This document shows, in pieces, positions 35,808 through 43,651 of a DNA stretch of 64,000 nucleotides. The stretch is from NCBI RefSeq assembly GCF_001438805.1, contig NZ_JQCF01000009.1, forward strand, positions 1 to 64,000, read 5' to 3'. The position numbers and the translations under genes are program-made. Source of the stretch: Companilactobacillus kimchiensis (lineage in GTDB: Bacteria; Bacillota; Bacilli; Lactobacillales; Lactobacillaceae). The notes beneath the pieces are model-generated. The model was not told the DNA's origin, made no database searches, and was given only the letters and a program-made list of their open reading frames with translations. Position 1 is the stretch's first letter, and every line of letters begins with the position of its first letter.

Positions 35808-35933
35808 TTAATGTTTGTGGTGACGTCCGGTAAAACCATCTATAAAACCATTAACAAATTGTCCAAACGAACCACCTTTAATATTTTCTAAATCATTATT
35901 TTCAATTGTTTTAAATCCATTTTTTACTTTCAT
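35808..35933 (-). CDS. Short double-glycine peptide precursor A
   Basis: 41 aa: leader MKVKNGFKTIENNDLENIKGG (its last nine residues NNDLENIKGG are classic) and a 20-aa mature peptide SFGQFVNGFIDGFTGRHHKH. GFIDG is a GxxxG motif, and the peptide is amphipathic with a His/Lys-rich end. First gene of the minus-strand operon, about 100 nt after the predicted -10. AAGGAAG stands upstream of the ATG. Likely partner of B, but activity is inferred. Confidence 0.78.
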   Translation of the reverse strand: MKVKNGFKTIENNDLENIKGGSFGQFVNGFIDGFTGRHHKH

Positions 35934-35992
35934 CGTTATCATCTTCCTTATAGTTGTTACTTTTTGATTTTTAAATTAAAAAGTATATTAAT

Positions 35993-36016
35993 AATAATTA
36001 CCGGCCGGTTATTATT
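35993..36016. repeat. CCGGCCGG-centred near-palindrome in the operon leader
   Basis: AATAATTA-CCGGCCGG-TTATTATT. It lies between the predicted -10 and the first gene of the minus-strand bacteriocin operon, so it would be in the 5' leader RNA. The GC-only core is striking in this AT-rich region. Confidence 0.6.
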
Positions 36017-36029
36017 TAATACATGCAAT

Positions 36030-36097
36030 ATTATAAAATTAGAATTGAAATTTATGCTGGAAATAATATTAACGTTTAAATTTTTGGTATTATCGTA
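36030..36097 (-). promoter_or_regulatory. LytTR-type direct repeat and promoter of the minus-strand bacteriocin operon
   Basis: On the minus strand: TACGATAAT (36097-36089), 12 nt, AACGTTAAT (36076-36068), then 32 nt to TATAAT (36035-36030). Repeat starts are 21 bp apart, two helical turns, as in the PlnC/PlnD-controlled promoters of Lactiplantibacillus plantarum (TACGTTAAT-N12 repeats). No good -35 box is seen, as expected for activator-dependent promoters. Confidence 0.82.
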
Positions 36098-36158
36098 AAG
36101 TTACGTGCAAATGACATATATTTAAGTTTGTTTTGAATTGTGGTTATTTAATTGGGAA

Positions 36159-36225
36159 TACGATTATCGGAACTTTTCTAACGATAATAAATTTTGAGAA
36201 ATTAATAGCGAGAATCTAATATAAT
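36159..36225 (+). promoter_or_regulatory. LytTR-type direct repeat and promoter of the pheromone-HK-RR operon
   Basis: TACGATTAT (36159-36167), 12 nt, AACGATAAT (36180-36188), then 31 nt to TATAAT (36220-36225). Geometry is the same as for the divergent box at 36068-36097. A box here would give positive autoregulation of the pheromone circuit. Confidence 0.82.
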
Positions 36226-36320
36226 TATTGATGAAGTATATATATAATAATATGAGAATCATTTTAATGTATCAGATGATATTTTTGTTAAAGTGATCAG
36301 TATATTTAGGAGGATTAAAA

Positions 36321-36443
36321 ATGGAAAAATTGATTTCAGAAAAAAAATTAAAAAACATTTCTGGTGGAAGAGCAAATAACTTAACTATGGGATTTGGAAA
36401 AAATAAATTGGTTAAAACCATATCTAATTGGTTTAAACATTAA
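36321..36443 (+). CDS. Induction peptide (pheromone) precursor with double-glycine leader
   Basis: 40 aa: leader MEKLISEKKLKNISGG (16 aa) and a 24-aa cationic mature peptide, RANNLTMGFGKNKLVKTISN followed by WFKH. Its position, three nt ahead of a histidine kinase and response regulator, and its small basic form match the PlnA/SppIP class of quorum-sensing pheromones. AGGAGG with ideal spacing suggests strong translation. It should be cleaved and exported by the C39 transporter at 39831. Confidence 0.88.
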   Translation: MEKLISEKKLKNISGGRANNLTMGFGKNKLVKTISNWFKH

Positions 36444-36446
36444 AAA

Positions 36447-37784
36447 ATGGTTGGTGTATATCCTGAATTGGAATTTACGTCAAATTGTTTGATAATCCTT
36501 TTCACTCTGTTTCTGTATTACCATTTTATTTTTGAACACATTTATAAACATATAGTAATAATTATTATTAGCTCTCTTTTTTGGGGAAGCATGGGCATGT
36601 TAGTGTATGATTTTAGTTATTTATTTCTTTTATTTTATTTGATTGTTTTTGAAATGATTAAACAGAGGACTATCAAATTTGAAAAGAATGAATTAAATCC
36701 CTTGATGCTGATGTTGATTTTGGAATTAATTATTTTTATATTTAGTGGGTTGATAGGAAAAATGTTAGAATATTTCTTTACAAAAGGAATATTGGGAATG
36801 CATTATAACAATTTGATGCTTATATTAAGCTTGATTATTAATGGATTAATAGTAGCTATTTTGATAAATATAATTAAAATCAAAAAAAATAAAATTAAAA
36901 ATATAACATCCAAAGTTAAATCATTGAATCTTGGTAATAGAATATTTTGGATGCTTTTTTCATTGTTTTTATCTTTTGAAATAATATTATTTGTTAGTGA
37001 TATTGAAGGAGTAACTTCTTTTATTAAGGGGACCATTCTAGTGATTTTCGTATCTTTGTTGTTCTTCATGATTTGGCAAATGGCAGATTTAATCCAGTCC
37101 TTTGCTAATAAACAAAAGATGATTGATACATTTCAACAAAATAAGCAATTAAATGATTATTTAAAAAGTGTTCAAGAACAATATGATGATCTACGAAAAT
37201 TCAAACATGATTTTAAAAATATTGTTCTATCAATGCATATGGAACCAAATGATTTGGTAAGCAAAAATTATGAACAATTGTACCGAGAATTAACGCAACA
37301 GAAAGAATTTACCTCTGATTTAGATGGTAAGATCATTGTGGAGTATAAAAAAATTGTCAATGAACCATTGAGAGGATTGGTTATTCAAGAATTCTTTAAA
37401 GCTAAATCGAGCGGAATTAATTTAAATGTTGAAATTGCTGATAATTATATTCAATTAGACGATGATATTTTAAATGTTGTTAGAATAGTCGGAATTTTAC
37501 TTGATAATGCTATTGAGGAAACAACCGTTGGCGTTAAAAAGAATATTGATTTGGCATTTATAAAAAATGATGATGTGCTAGAGATTTCAATTGAAAATCC
37601 TTTAAATCATTCGGTTGATGTTAGGGATATTTTTAAACAAGGATATTCGACTAAAGGAAACGGACATGGAACTGGACTTGCAAATGTATCTGAGTTAATA
37701 GATAAAGATAGTAATCTCTATTTGGATACAGAAATTATTAGTAATAAGTTAAGAATTACACTAATGATTCTTAAAGGTGGATAA
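36447..37784 (+). CDS. Pheromone-sensing histidine kinase (HPK10/AgrC-like)
   Basis: 445 aa. The N-terminal half has six or seven hydrophobic segments (about 12-215), the usual peptide-sensing membrane domain. The phospho-acceptor is His254 in KFKHDFKNI, typical of the HPK10 class of bacteriocin kinases; the ATPase domain has the N-box GILLDNAIEET and G-box GNGHGTGLANV. There is little Shine-Dalgarno before the ATG, so translation is probably coupled to the pheromone gene. It overlaps the regulator gene by one base. Confidence 0.93.
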   Translation: MVGVYPELEFTSNCLIILFTLFLYYHFIFEHIYKHIVIIIISSLFWGSMGMLVYDFSYLFLLFYLIVFEMIKQRTIKFEKNELNPLMLMLILELIIFIFSGLIGKMLEYFFTKGILGMHYNNLMLILSLIINGLIVAILINIIKIKKNKIKNITSKVKSLNLGNRIFWMLFSLFLSFEIILFVSDIEGVTSFIKGTILVIFVSLLFFMIWQMADLIQSFANKQKMIDTFQQNKQLNDYLKSVQEQYDDLRKFKHDFKNIVLSMHMEPNDLVSKNYEQLYRELTQQKEFTSDLDGKIIVEYKKIVNEPLRGLVIQEFFKAKSSGINLNVEIADNYIQLDDDILNVVRIVGILLDNAIEETTVGVKKNIDLAFIKNDDVLEISIENPLNHSVDVRDIFKQGYSTKGNGHGTGLANVSELIDKDSNLYLDTEIISNKLRITLMILKGG

Positions 37785-38518
37785 TGATGTTTTCAATTTA
37801 TTTATTAGAGGATGATGAACAACAGAGAGCGTATTATCGAGAAATTATTGATAATTCAATAATGATCAATAACTACACAATCGAAGTGGCAGAATTAAAT
37901 GATGTAGAATCATTTTATAATGCTTTTTCTAAAGAACAATTTGGACTGTTCTTTTTAGATATGGAAATTAATGGTGATATTAAAGCAGGTGTAAAAATCG
38001 CTGAATTTGTCAGAAATAGTATGCCTGATGCCAAAATTGTTTTTGTTACGACACATGAAGAACTTGCTTTTTTGACTTTGGAAAGAAAAATATCTCCCTT
38101 GGATTATATTTTGAAGGACAATGATAAAGAAGAGATAGGAAACAAAATAAGCAAAGATATTAGTTTATCGCAAGAGTACTATCGGAATTCAATTTATGAG
38201 AAGGAAAATATTTTCGGATATAAAATCGGATCTAAATATTTTTCGATACCCATGAAGGAATTGATTCGAGTATATACGGAAAAGGAATCTCCAGGACGTG
38301 TACATCTGGAATCAGATAGCAGAGAGATGTCTTTTCCAGGGAATTTGAATTCATTGGAAGACAAATATAATAATTTAATTAGAGTTGATAAGAGCTCATT
38401 GGTTAATATTGATCGAGTGTCCTCATATGATGTTCATAAACGGATACTCTATTTGGATAATGATTATCAATGTGATGTTTCATATAGGAAGTCAGCAAAA
38501 GTCAGTCGCCTGTTTTAA
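37784..38518 (+). CDS. LytTR-family response regulator of the bacteriocin regulon
   Basis: 244 aa. Receiver domain with acidic pocket EDDE (9-12), phospho-acceptor Asp59 in LFFLDME, and the T/K positions (VTTHEE, LKDND). The LytTR DNA-binding domain covers about 145-244 (IGSKYFSIPMKEL ... NLIRVDKSSLVNIDRV). This is the PlnC/PlnD/AgrA architecture and is expected to bind the four 9-N12-9 repeats found here. ATG 37784 or the adjacent 37787 is the start; the first overlaps the kinase stop. Confidence 0.93.
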   Translation: MMFSIYLLEDDEQQRAYYREIIDNSIMINNYTIEVAELNDVESFYNAFSKEQFGLFFLDMEINGDIKAGVKIAEFVRNSMPDAKIVFVTTHEELAFLTLERKISPLDYILKDNDKEEIGNKISKDISLSQEYYRNSIYEKENIFGYKIGSKYFSIPMKELIRVYTEKESPGRVHLESDSREMSFPGNLNSLEDKYNNLIRVDKSSLVNIDRVSSYDVHKRILYLDNDYQCDVSYRKSAKVSRLF

Positions 38519-38520
38519 AA

Positions 38521-38561
38521 AAATAAGATGATTAGCCCTTGGGTAATCATCTTATTTTTTT
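38521..38561 (+). terminator. Intrinsic terminator after the regulatory operon
   Basis: AATAAGATGATTA / TAATCATCTTATT stem with a nine-base loop, followed by seven T. Confidence 0.88.
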
Positions 38562-38605
38562 GTTTAATTGTTAACTTGGTAAAAACAGGGCTTGTAGTCT
38601 CTTTT

Positions 38606-38672
38606 TACGTTAATACTGGAATAGGGGACATTAATAATTAATTGATTCATATATTATCAGAAAAAGTACAAT
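38606..38672 (+). promoter_or_regulatory. LytTR-type direct repeat and promoter of the E-F-CPBP operon
   Basis: TACGTTAAT (38606-38614, identical to the PlnC consensus), 12 nt, GACATTAAT (38627-38635), 31 nt, then TACAAT (38667-38672). Same geometry as the divergent pair near 36.1 kb. Confidence 0.85.
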
Positions 38673-38721
38673 TATTAATGTAATCGAGATTATAAATATT
38701 AATTAAGGAGAATTTTGAGAA

Positions 38722-38850
38722 ATGGAAACTTTGAACAAGTTTAATACTATTGATAATAATAGATTGATTAAGGTTTATGGTGGGAAGCAACATGGATTTA
38801 CATTTAACATTACTTTAAAGGGAAATATCCATTTTGGGAGAAAACGTTAG
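38722..38850 (+). CDS. Double-glycine peptide precursor E
   Basis: 42 aa: leader METLNKFNTIDNNRLIKV then YGG, and a 21-aa mature peptide starting KQHGFTFNITLKGNIHFG with a basic end RKR. AAGGAG lies upstream of the ATG (spacing 12). No exact GxxxG; two glycines flank NIHF. Followed after 12 nt by peptide F and then a CPBP membrane protein, the arrangement of a two-peptide bacteriocin with immunity. Detected by eye. Confidence 0.78.
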   Translation: METLNKFNTIDNNRLIKVYGGKQHGFTFNITLKGNIHFGRKR

Positions 38851-38862
38851 GAGAAATTAAAA

Positions 38863-38976
38863 ATGTTATCAAAGTATAGTACTCTAAATAATAAACAATT
38901 AGGAATAATTACCGGTGGTAGAGGTATACATATTTGGGGATGGATTAAAGCAAAGATTAGTGGAAGCTGGTATTAA
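38863..38976 (+). CDS. Double-glycine peptide precursor F
   Basis: 37 aa: leader MLSKYSTLNNKQLGIITGG (19 aa) and an 18-aa mature peptide RGIHIWGWIKAKISGSWY, rich in Trp and basic residues. AKISG is a GxxxG-like small-xxx-small motif. AGGAG lies nine nt before the ATG. A hairpin terminator follows. Probable partner of E; an 18-residue product is unusually short for a class II bacteriocin. Confidence 0.78.
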   Translation: MLSKYSTLNNKQLGIITGGRGIHIWGWIKAKISGSWY

Positions 38977-38980
38977 AAAA

Positions 38981-39016
38981 GGAGTCTATGGATATTTATT
39001 CATAGACTCGTTTTAA
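38981..39016 (+). terminator. Hairpin after peptide F
   Basis: GAGTCTATG-N9-CATAGACTC followed by GTTTTAATTT. It may only partly terminate, leaving reduced read-through into the immunity gene. Confidence 0.7.
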
Positions 39017-39037
39017 TTTGGAAAGGGAGTTGGTAGT

Positions 39038-39718
39038 ATGATCGAAAAAAAATTTAAAATTTTCACTGTGATTTTTTTGTATTTTTTATTAGTTGAATTT
39101 GCATTAAATTTCTTTAATTCGGTTTTTAATGCGACAAATTCTAGCCTATTATTTTTTACAATACAATCTGTGCTTTGCCTTGTTATCATTTCTCTTTTAA
39201 AAACAAATTTTAGAAACGATATTGATAAAATACACACAAATTTAAAAAAGTTATGGTTAATTCCGTTATTCGTTATTTTAGATTTAGTAGTTCAAGTTGT
39301 AATACAAAATGTTTTGCCGATTAATTCTACTAATCAATCGGGAATAGAAAATGGAATTCAAAGCAGCAGCTCAATGGGAAACTTTTTTATAATGATTATT
39401 GTGGTATTTATTGGTCCGATAATGGAAGAAGTGATTTTTCAGTATTTTATTCAAAAGGTTATATTAAAAAATAATTTTGCTAAATTTATAAATAATAAAA
39501 AAATGATTTCTATTCTAAGTGTTATAATTGTCACCGTTTTATTTATGGCATTTCATATTCAGAGCTTTAAAGATATATATGATTTGTCATTTTTAGAATA
39601 TTTGGATTTGAGTATGTTTGCAATAATATATGAGTTAACAGATGAGAATTTGTTATATCCAATTTTTACACACATCTGTTTAAATCTAATTGCCTTTATT
39701 TCTGTGATCGTTGCATAG
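39038..39718 (+). CDS. CPBP-family membrane protein, probable bacteriocin immunity/self-protection
   Basis: 226 aa with six or so hydrophobic segments. The Abi/CAAX-protease-like motifs are MEEVIFQYFIQ (the EExxxR motif, but with Gln in place of Arg), FMAFHIQSF and THICLNLIAF with the metal-binding His residues. PlnI/SkkI-type CPBP proteins give self-immunity in bacteriocin loci, depending on the protease motif. The altered Arg position is worth noting. GGAAAGGGAG precedes the ATG. It follows the E/F pair. Confidence 0.85.
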   Translation: MIEKKFKIFTVIFLYFLLVEFALNFFNSVFNATNSSLLFFTIQSVLCLVIISLLKTNFRNDIDKIHTNLKKLWLIPLFVILDLVVQVVIQNVLPINSTNQSGIENGIQSSSSMGNFFIMIIVVFIGPIMEEVIFQYFIQKVILKNNFAKFINNKKMISILSVIIVTVLFMAFHIQSFKDIYDLSFLEYLDLSMFAIIYELTDENLLYPIFTHICLNLIAFISVIVA

Positions 39719-39743
39719 AAATTTAATATTAATAGTATTAAAT

Positions 39744-39773
39744 TGCGTTAATCTTGATTAGCCTTACGTTTAT
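39744..39773 (+). promoter_or_regulatory. LytTR-type direct repeat upstream of the exporter operon
   Basis: TGCGTTAAT (39744-39752), 12 nt, TACGTTTAT (39765-39773). The best -10 candidate, TATTAT at 39811, is 37 nt downstream, so the promoter geometry is less certain than for the other three. Confidence 0.72.
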
Positions 39774-39830
39774 AATTGAAATCTATTTGATCAGAATAAT
39801 GATGAGAAAATATTATTTAGATATTTTTAT

Positions 39831-42008
39831 ATGGGAGAATTTTTATCATTGATAGTCAATAAAAACATATATATACCTCAAGTGGACGAAAGCGATTGTG
39901 GGGTAGCAGCGTTAGCTATGATTTTAAAGAACTATGGTTCAAGATATTCCATCGCCAGATTACGTAACCTTGCTAAAACAGACAAAGAAGGAACAACTGC
40001 CCTTGGTTTAGTAAAAACCGCTCAAAAATTGGATTTTGAAATCCAAGCAATTCAAGCTGATATGAGTCTCTTTAAAGAAAAAGATATTCCATATCCCTTT
40101 ATTGCTCATGTTGTGAAAAATGGGACGCTTGAGCATTATTACGTGGTCTTAGGTTGTACTAGAGATCAAATCATCATTGCTGACCCTGATCCTAGCGTTA
40201 AAGTAATCAAAATGTCGAATAAAAGATTCACTTCAGAATGGACTGGAGTAGCACTATTTTTTGCACCTACTTCTCAATATAGACCGAAAAAAGTAGATAA
40301 GAAGGAATCGCTATTCTCATTTGTGCCAATCTTATTTAAGCAGGAACGTCTTGTGATTAATATTATTTTGGCCGCCATTCTAATTACGATCATTAGTATT
40401 TTGGGTTCATATTTCTTACAAACGGTCATTGATACTTATATACCAAATAATATGAACAATACTTTGGGTATTATTTCACTTGGTTTGATTGTTCTTTATA
40501 TTTTTCAATCGATATTTACTTATGCTAGAGATTTTTTGTTGGCGGTCCTTGGACAACGTTTGGCAATTGATATCATCTTAGGCTATATTAAACATATTTT
40601 TGAATTGCCGATGGAATTCTTTGCTACCAGAAAAACGGGTGAAATTGTTTCTCGATTTAATGATGCTAATAAGATTATCGATGCTTTAGCAAGTACGATT
40701 ATTTCGATATTTCTTGACGTCGGAATAGTTATTATTATGGGTACTGTTTTGGTAATTCAAAACAGTACGTTATTTTTTATTACATTAATCTCTTTGCCAG
40801 TATACGTAATAATAATTTGGATCTTTGCCAAGCCATTCGAAAAATTGAATCAAAAGGAGATGGAAAGTGGCTCGGTTCTTAATTCATCAATTATTGAGGA
40901 TATCCACGGAATTGAAACCATCAAGGCATTGACTAGTGAAAATCAACGTTATGCCAAGATTGATAGTGAGTTCGTTGATTATCTAAAGAAAAGTTTGAAC
41001 TATTTGAAGACAGATACTTTGCAGCAAGCGATAAAACTATTCTTGCAACTGATTCTTAGCGTTATCGTTCTGTGGGTCGGAGCCATCATGGTAACTAAGA
41101 ATCAATTATCTGTTGGTCAATTGATGACTTACAACGCATTATTAACGTATTTCATAAATCCGCTTCAGAATATTATTAATCTTCAATCTAAGTTACAGTC
41201 CGCAAAGGTGGCTAACAATCGATTGAACGAAGTTTACTTGGTTGATTCAGAGTTCAGTGAGAACAGAACAATCAGTAATGATGCGCAATTAAGTGGTGAC
41301 ATTAAACTTGAAAATGTCGATTATAGTTATGGTTATGGTGACAATGTTTTGAACAAAATCAACTTGTCGATCAGAGCTGGTGAGAAATTAACGATTGTGG
41401 GAATGAGTGGTTCTGGTAAATCAACTTTGGTCAAATTATTGGTGGACTTTTTTAAACCTAATGTTGGTAAAATTTATATTAATGAGAATGATCTTCAAAC
41501 TGTTGATAAGCACGTATTACGTCAATTTGTTAATTATATTCCGCAAAGTCCATATGTTTTCTCAGGAACAATACTTGAGAATTTGACACTTGGAAATAGA
41601 AAAGATGTTACAAATAAGGATATTGTTGAAGCATGTAGGATAGCCATGATTGATAAGGATATTGAAAGAATGCCATTGCAGTTTGAAACCGTGTTGGATG
41701 AGAATGGTAATACGCTATCTGGGGGTCAGAAACAAAGAATTACGATTGCTAGAGCTTTGTTGTCCCCAGCCAAAGTATTGATATTCGATGAATCCACTAG
41801 TGGGCTCGATTCCATTACGGAAAATCGGATTATGAATGAATTGATGAAATTACGTAATTTAACAGTTATCTTCATTGCCCATCGACTTTCGATTGCTAAA
41901 AAGACTGATGATATTGTTGTTTTGGATAAAGGGAGCATTGTAGAAAAGGGTACACATATTGAATTAGTAAATAAAAAAGGTTATTACTATAACCTTTTGA
42001 ATAATTAG
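39831..42008 (+). CDS. Bacteriocin ABC exporter with N-terminal C39 double-glycine peptidase
   Basis: 725 aa. Residues ~13-140 form a C39 peptidase: Cys23 in VDESDCGVAAL and His in EHYYVVLG, which cuts leaders after GG. Six transmembrane helices follow (about 170-450), then the ATPase: Walker A GMSGSGKST, signature LSGGQKQR, Walker B VLIFDES, and the H-loop IAHRL. It should mature and export the six peptides and the pheromone. A TTG at 39849 is a possible truer start, since relatives begin shortly before YIPQVDE and GGGAG lies upstream. Confidence 0.95.
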   Translation: MGEFLSLIVNKNIYIPQVDESDCGVAALAMILKNYGSRYSIARLRNLAKTDKEGTTALGLVKTAQKLDFEIQAIQADMSLFKEKDIPYPFIAHVVKNGTLEHYYVVLGCTRDQIIIADPDPSVKVIKMSNKRFTSEWTGVALFFAPTSQYRPKKVDKKESLFSFVPILFKQERLVINIILAAILITIISILGSYFLQTVIDTYIPNNMNNTLGIISLGLIVLYIFQSIFTYARDFLLAVLGQRLAIDIILGYIKHIFELPMEFFATRKTGEIVSRFNDANKIIDALASTIISIFLDVGIVIIMGTVLVIQNSTLFFITLISLPVYVIIIWIFAKPFEKLNQKEMESGSVLNSSIIEDIHGIETIKALTSENQRYAKIDSEFVDYLKKSLNYLKTDTLQQAIKLFLQLILSVIVLWVGAIMVTKNQLSVGQLMTYNALLTYFINPLQNIINLQSKLQSAKVANNRLNEVYLVDSEFSENRTISNDAQLSGDIKLENVDYSYGYGDNVLNKINLSIRAGEKLTIVGMSGSGKSTLVKLLVDFFKPNVGKIYINENDLQTVDKHVLRQFVNYIPQSPYVFSGTILENLTLGNRKDVTNKDIVEACRIAMIDKDIERMPLQFETVLDENGNTLSGGQKQRITIARALLSPAKVLIFDESTSGLDSITENRIMNELMKLRNLTVIFIAHRLSIAKKTDDIVVLDKGSIVEKGTHIELVNKKGYYYNLLNN

Positions 42009-42021
42009 GGGAATTATTAAT

Positions 42022-43392
42022 ATGGACAAAAAATTTTTAGAAAGTAGCGAATTTTATAATAAACGATTTAATAATTTTTCAACGCTATTGATAATTCCTA
42101 TAACGATTCTATTTCTGGCGATAGTATTCTTCTCATGCTTTATGAAACGCGAGGTTACCATCGAGTCATTCGGTACTTTGGGTAGTAAAAATAATATTCC
42201 AATTGTGCAATCGTCATCGAATAGTGCCATCAAGAATAATTATTTACGAGAAGGAAAATATGTCAAAAAGGATGACACTCTTGTTACGTACACCAATACA
42301 AATAATCAAATCAAATTGGATTCTCTAAAAGAGCATAAGAATAATTTGGATAATCAAATTAGCGGATTAGTTACCTTTCAAAAGGGTGTCGAAGCAAATC
42401 AGGATACTTTTTCAGAGGACGATGCTTTTGGTTATCGTAATTTGCTCAAGAGCTATTTGAATCAGAGAAATATTTATAGTATTGAGAATCAAATGTTGAA
42501 TGATAAGTCAGCATTTTCAGATGATAAAATAAAACAACTTAGTAATTTGTATGGCGATACGATCAAACAAAAGACAGACAGTCTTCAAGCCTATCAGAAT
42601 ATATTTAATGCCATTAAAAATGGTAAAACGTATTCATCTAGCGCTACTTACGGTTATATTTATGATGGTTATGTATCTGAATTGAAGAATTCGGATGATT
42701 CTAATAGTAAAGCAGCGGTAAAAGAGGGTTATTTAAAGGATATTCAGCAACAAATAGATAGTACTAATGATGAAATTAAAAGTTCAGAAGGACAAAAGGA
42801 TTCACTAAAAGATTTCAATGATACGAAATATAATATTGATTCTAATAATAAAAAATTAGAATCGCTTCAAAATGACCAATTAAAGAGTATTTCAACAGAG
42901 TTAATTAAAGATAATTCTGATTCTAAAGATTTAGACACTAATATTAAGGAATATAAGGAATTATCCAAAGAATCATATGTTAAAGCTAAAGTTTCTGGAA
43001 TGATTCATATGAATAATGATGCTTTAAAAGGTGCAAAATATGTCGGTTCAGGATCAGAAATGGCTGAGATATATCCGAACTTGAAGAAAAACGATACAAT
43101 CAAATTACAAAGCTACGTTTCTTCTAGAGATATTTCATCCATCAAAAAAGGTCAGCATTTGAGATTAGAAATAACTAGGAACGTTCCTAGACCTATTATA
43201 ATTGATGGAAAAATCAGTGTCGCACCAGTGCCGGTTGATAAAGGAACGTACTACGTTATAACGGCAGAGTCGAAATACAATTCTAATATAAGCTTGCAGA
43301 TTCATTATGGTATGAGCGGTAAGACTAATATTATTACGGGGAAAGAAACATTCTTTAAGTATTATAAGGATAAGTTGTTAGATAAGAATTAA
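42022..43392 (+). CDS. Bacteriocin export accessory protein (HlyD/LcnD-type membrane fusion protein)
   Basis: 456 aa. One N-terminal transmembrane helix (about 20-42), a lipoyl-like half with REGKYVKKDDTL, a long coiled coil (about 90-310, rich in Lys/Asn/Asp/Gln), the second lipoyl half (VKAKVSGMIHM) and a beta-barrel end. It works with the C39 ABC exporter across the envelope. It starts 13 nt after the exporter with AGGGGAA before its ATG, so it belongs to the same transcript. Confidence 0.93.
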   Translation: MDKKFLESSEFYNKRFNNFSTLLIIPITILFLAIVFFSCFMKREVTIESFGTLGSKNNIPIVQSSSNSAIKNNYLREGKYVKKDDTLVTYTNTNNQIKLDSLKEHKNNLDNQISGLVTFQKGVEANQDTFSEDDAFGYRNLLKSYLNQRNIYSIENQMLNDKSAFSDDKIKQLSNLYGDTIKQKTDSLQAYQNIFNAIKNGKTYSSSATYGYIYDGYVSELKNSDDSNSKAAVKEGYLKDIQQQIDSTNDEIKSSEGQKDSLKDFNDTKYNIDSNNKKLESLQNDQLKSISTELIKDNSDSKDLDTNIKEYKELSKESYVKAKVSGMIHMNNDALKGAKYVGSGSEMAEIYPNLKKNDTIKLQSYVSSRDISSIKKGQHLRLEITRNVPRPIIIDGKISVAPVPVDKGTYYVITAESKYNSNISLQIHYGMSGKTNIITGKETFFKYYKDKLLDKN

Positions 43393-43402
43393 ATTTTGTT
43401 GT

Positions 43403-43574
43403 TCCAGACTAGATAGCTGGTTGATTATTATTAATTTAAAATAAAAATCACACTATATTATTGTGAATCTCTTAATTGAGGATTCATAAATAATATAATG
43501 TGATTTATTTATTTGAAAATGTATTCTATTTAATAACTGAACTTGAGTAAGAACCTAATTTTAAATTGATATAG
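43403..43574. mobile_element. Remnant of the composite repeat element with a hairpin
   Basis: Right end of an R unit (TTGTTCCAGACTAGATAGC), a terminator-like hairpin 43442-43506 (AAATCACACTATATTATTGT against ATAATATAATGTGATTTATT), and a right terminal repeat (CTGAACTTGAGTAAGAACC ... TTGATATAG). The hairpin doubles as a likely terminator for the exporter operon. A closely similar hairpin recurs at 50376-50450. Confidence 0.55.
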
Positions 43575-43651
43575 AATCTTTTTTGAATTTAAAGTTTTTT
43601 TAAGGGCACAAGGAGATCAGGCTGCAGTCTTATTTTAACCTTTCAAATCCC

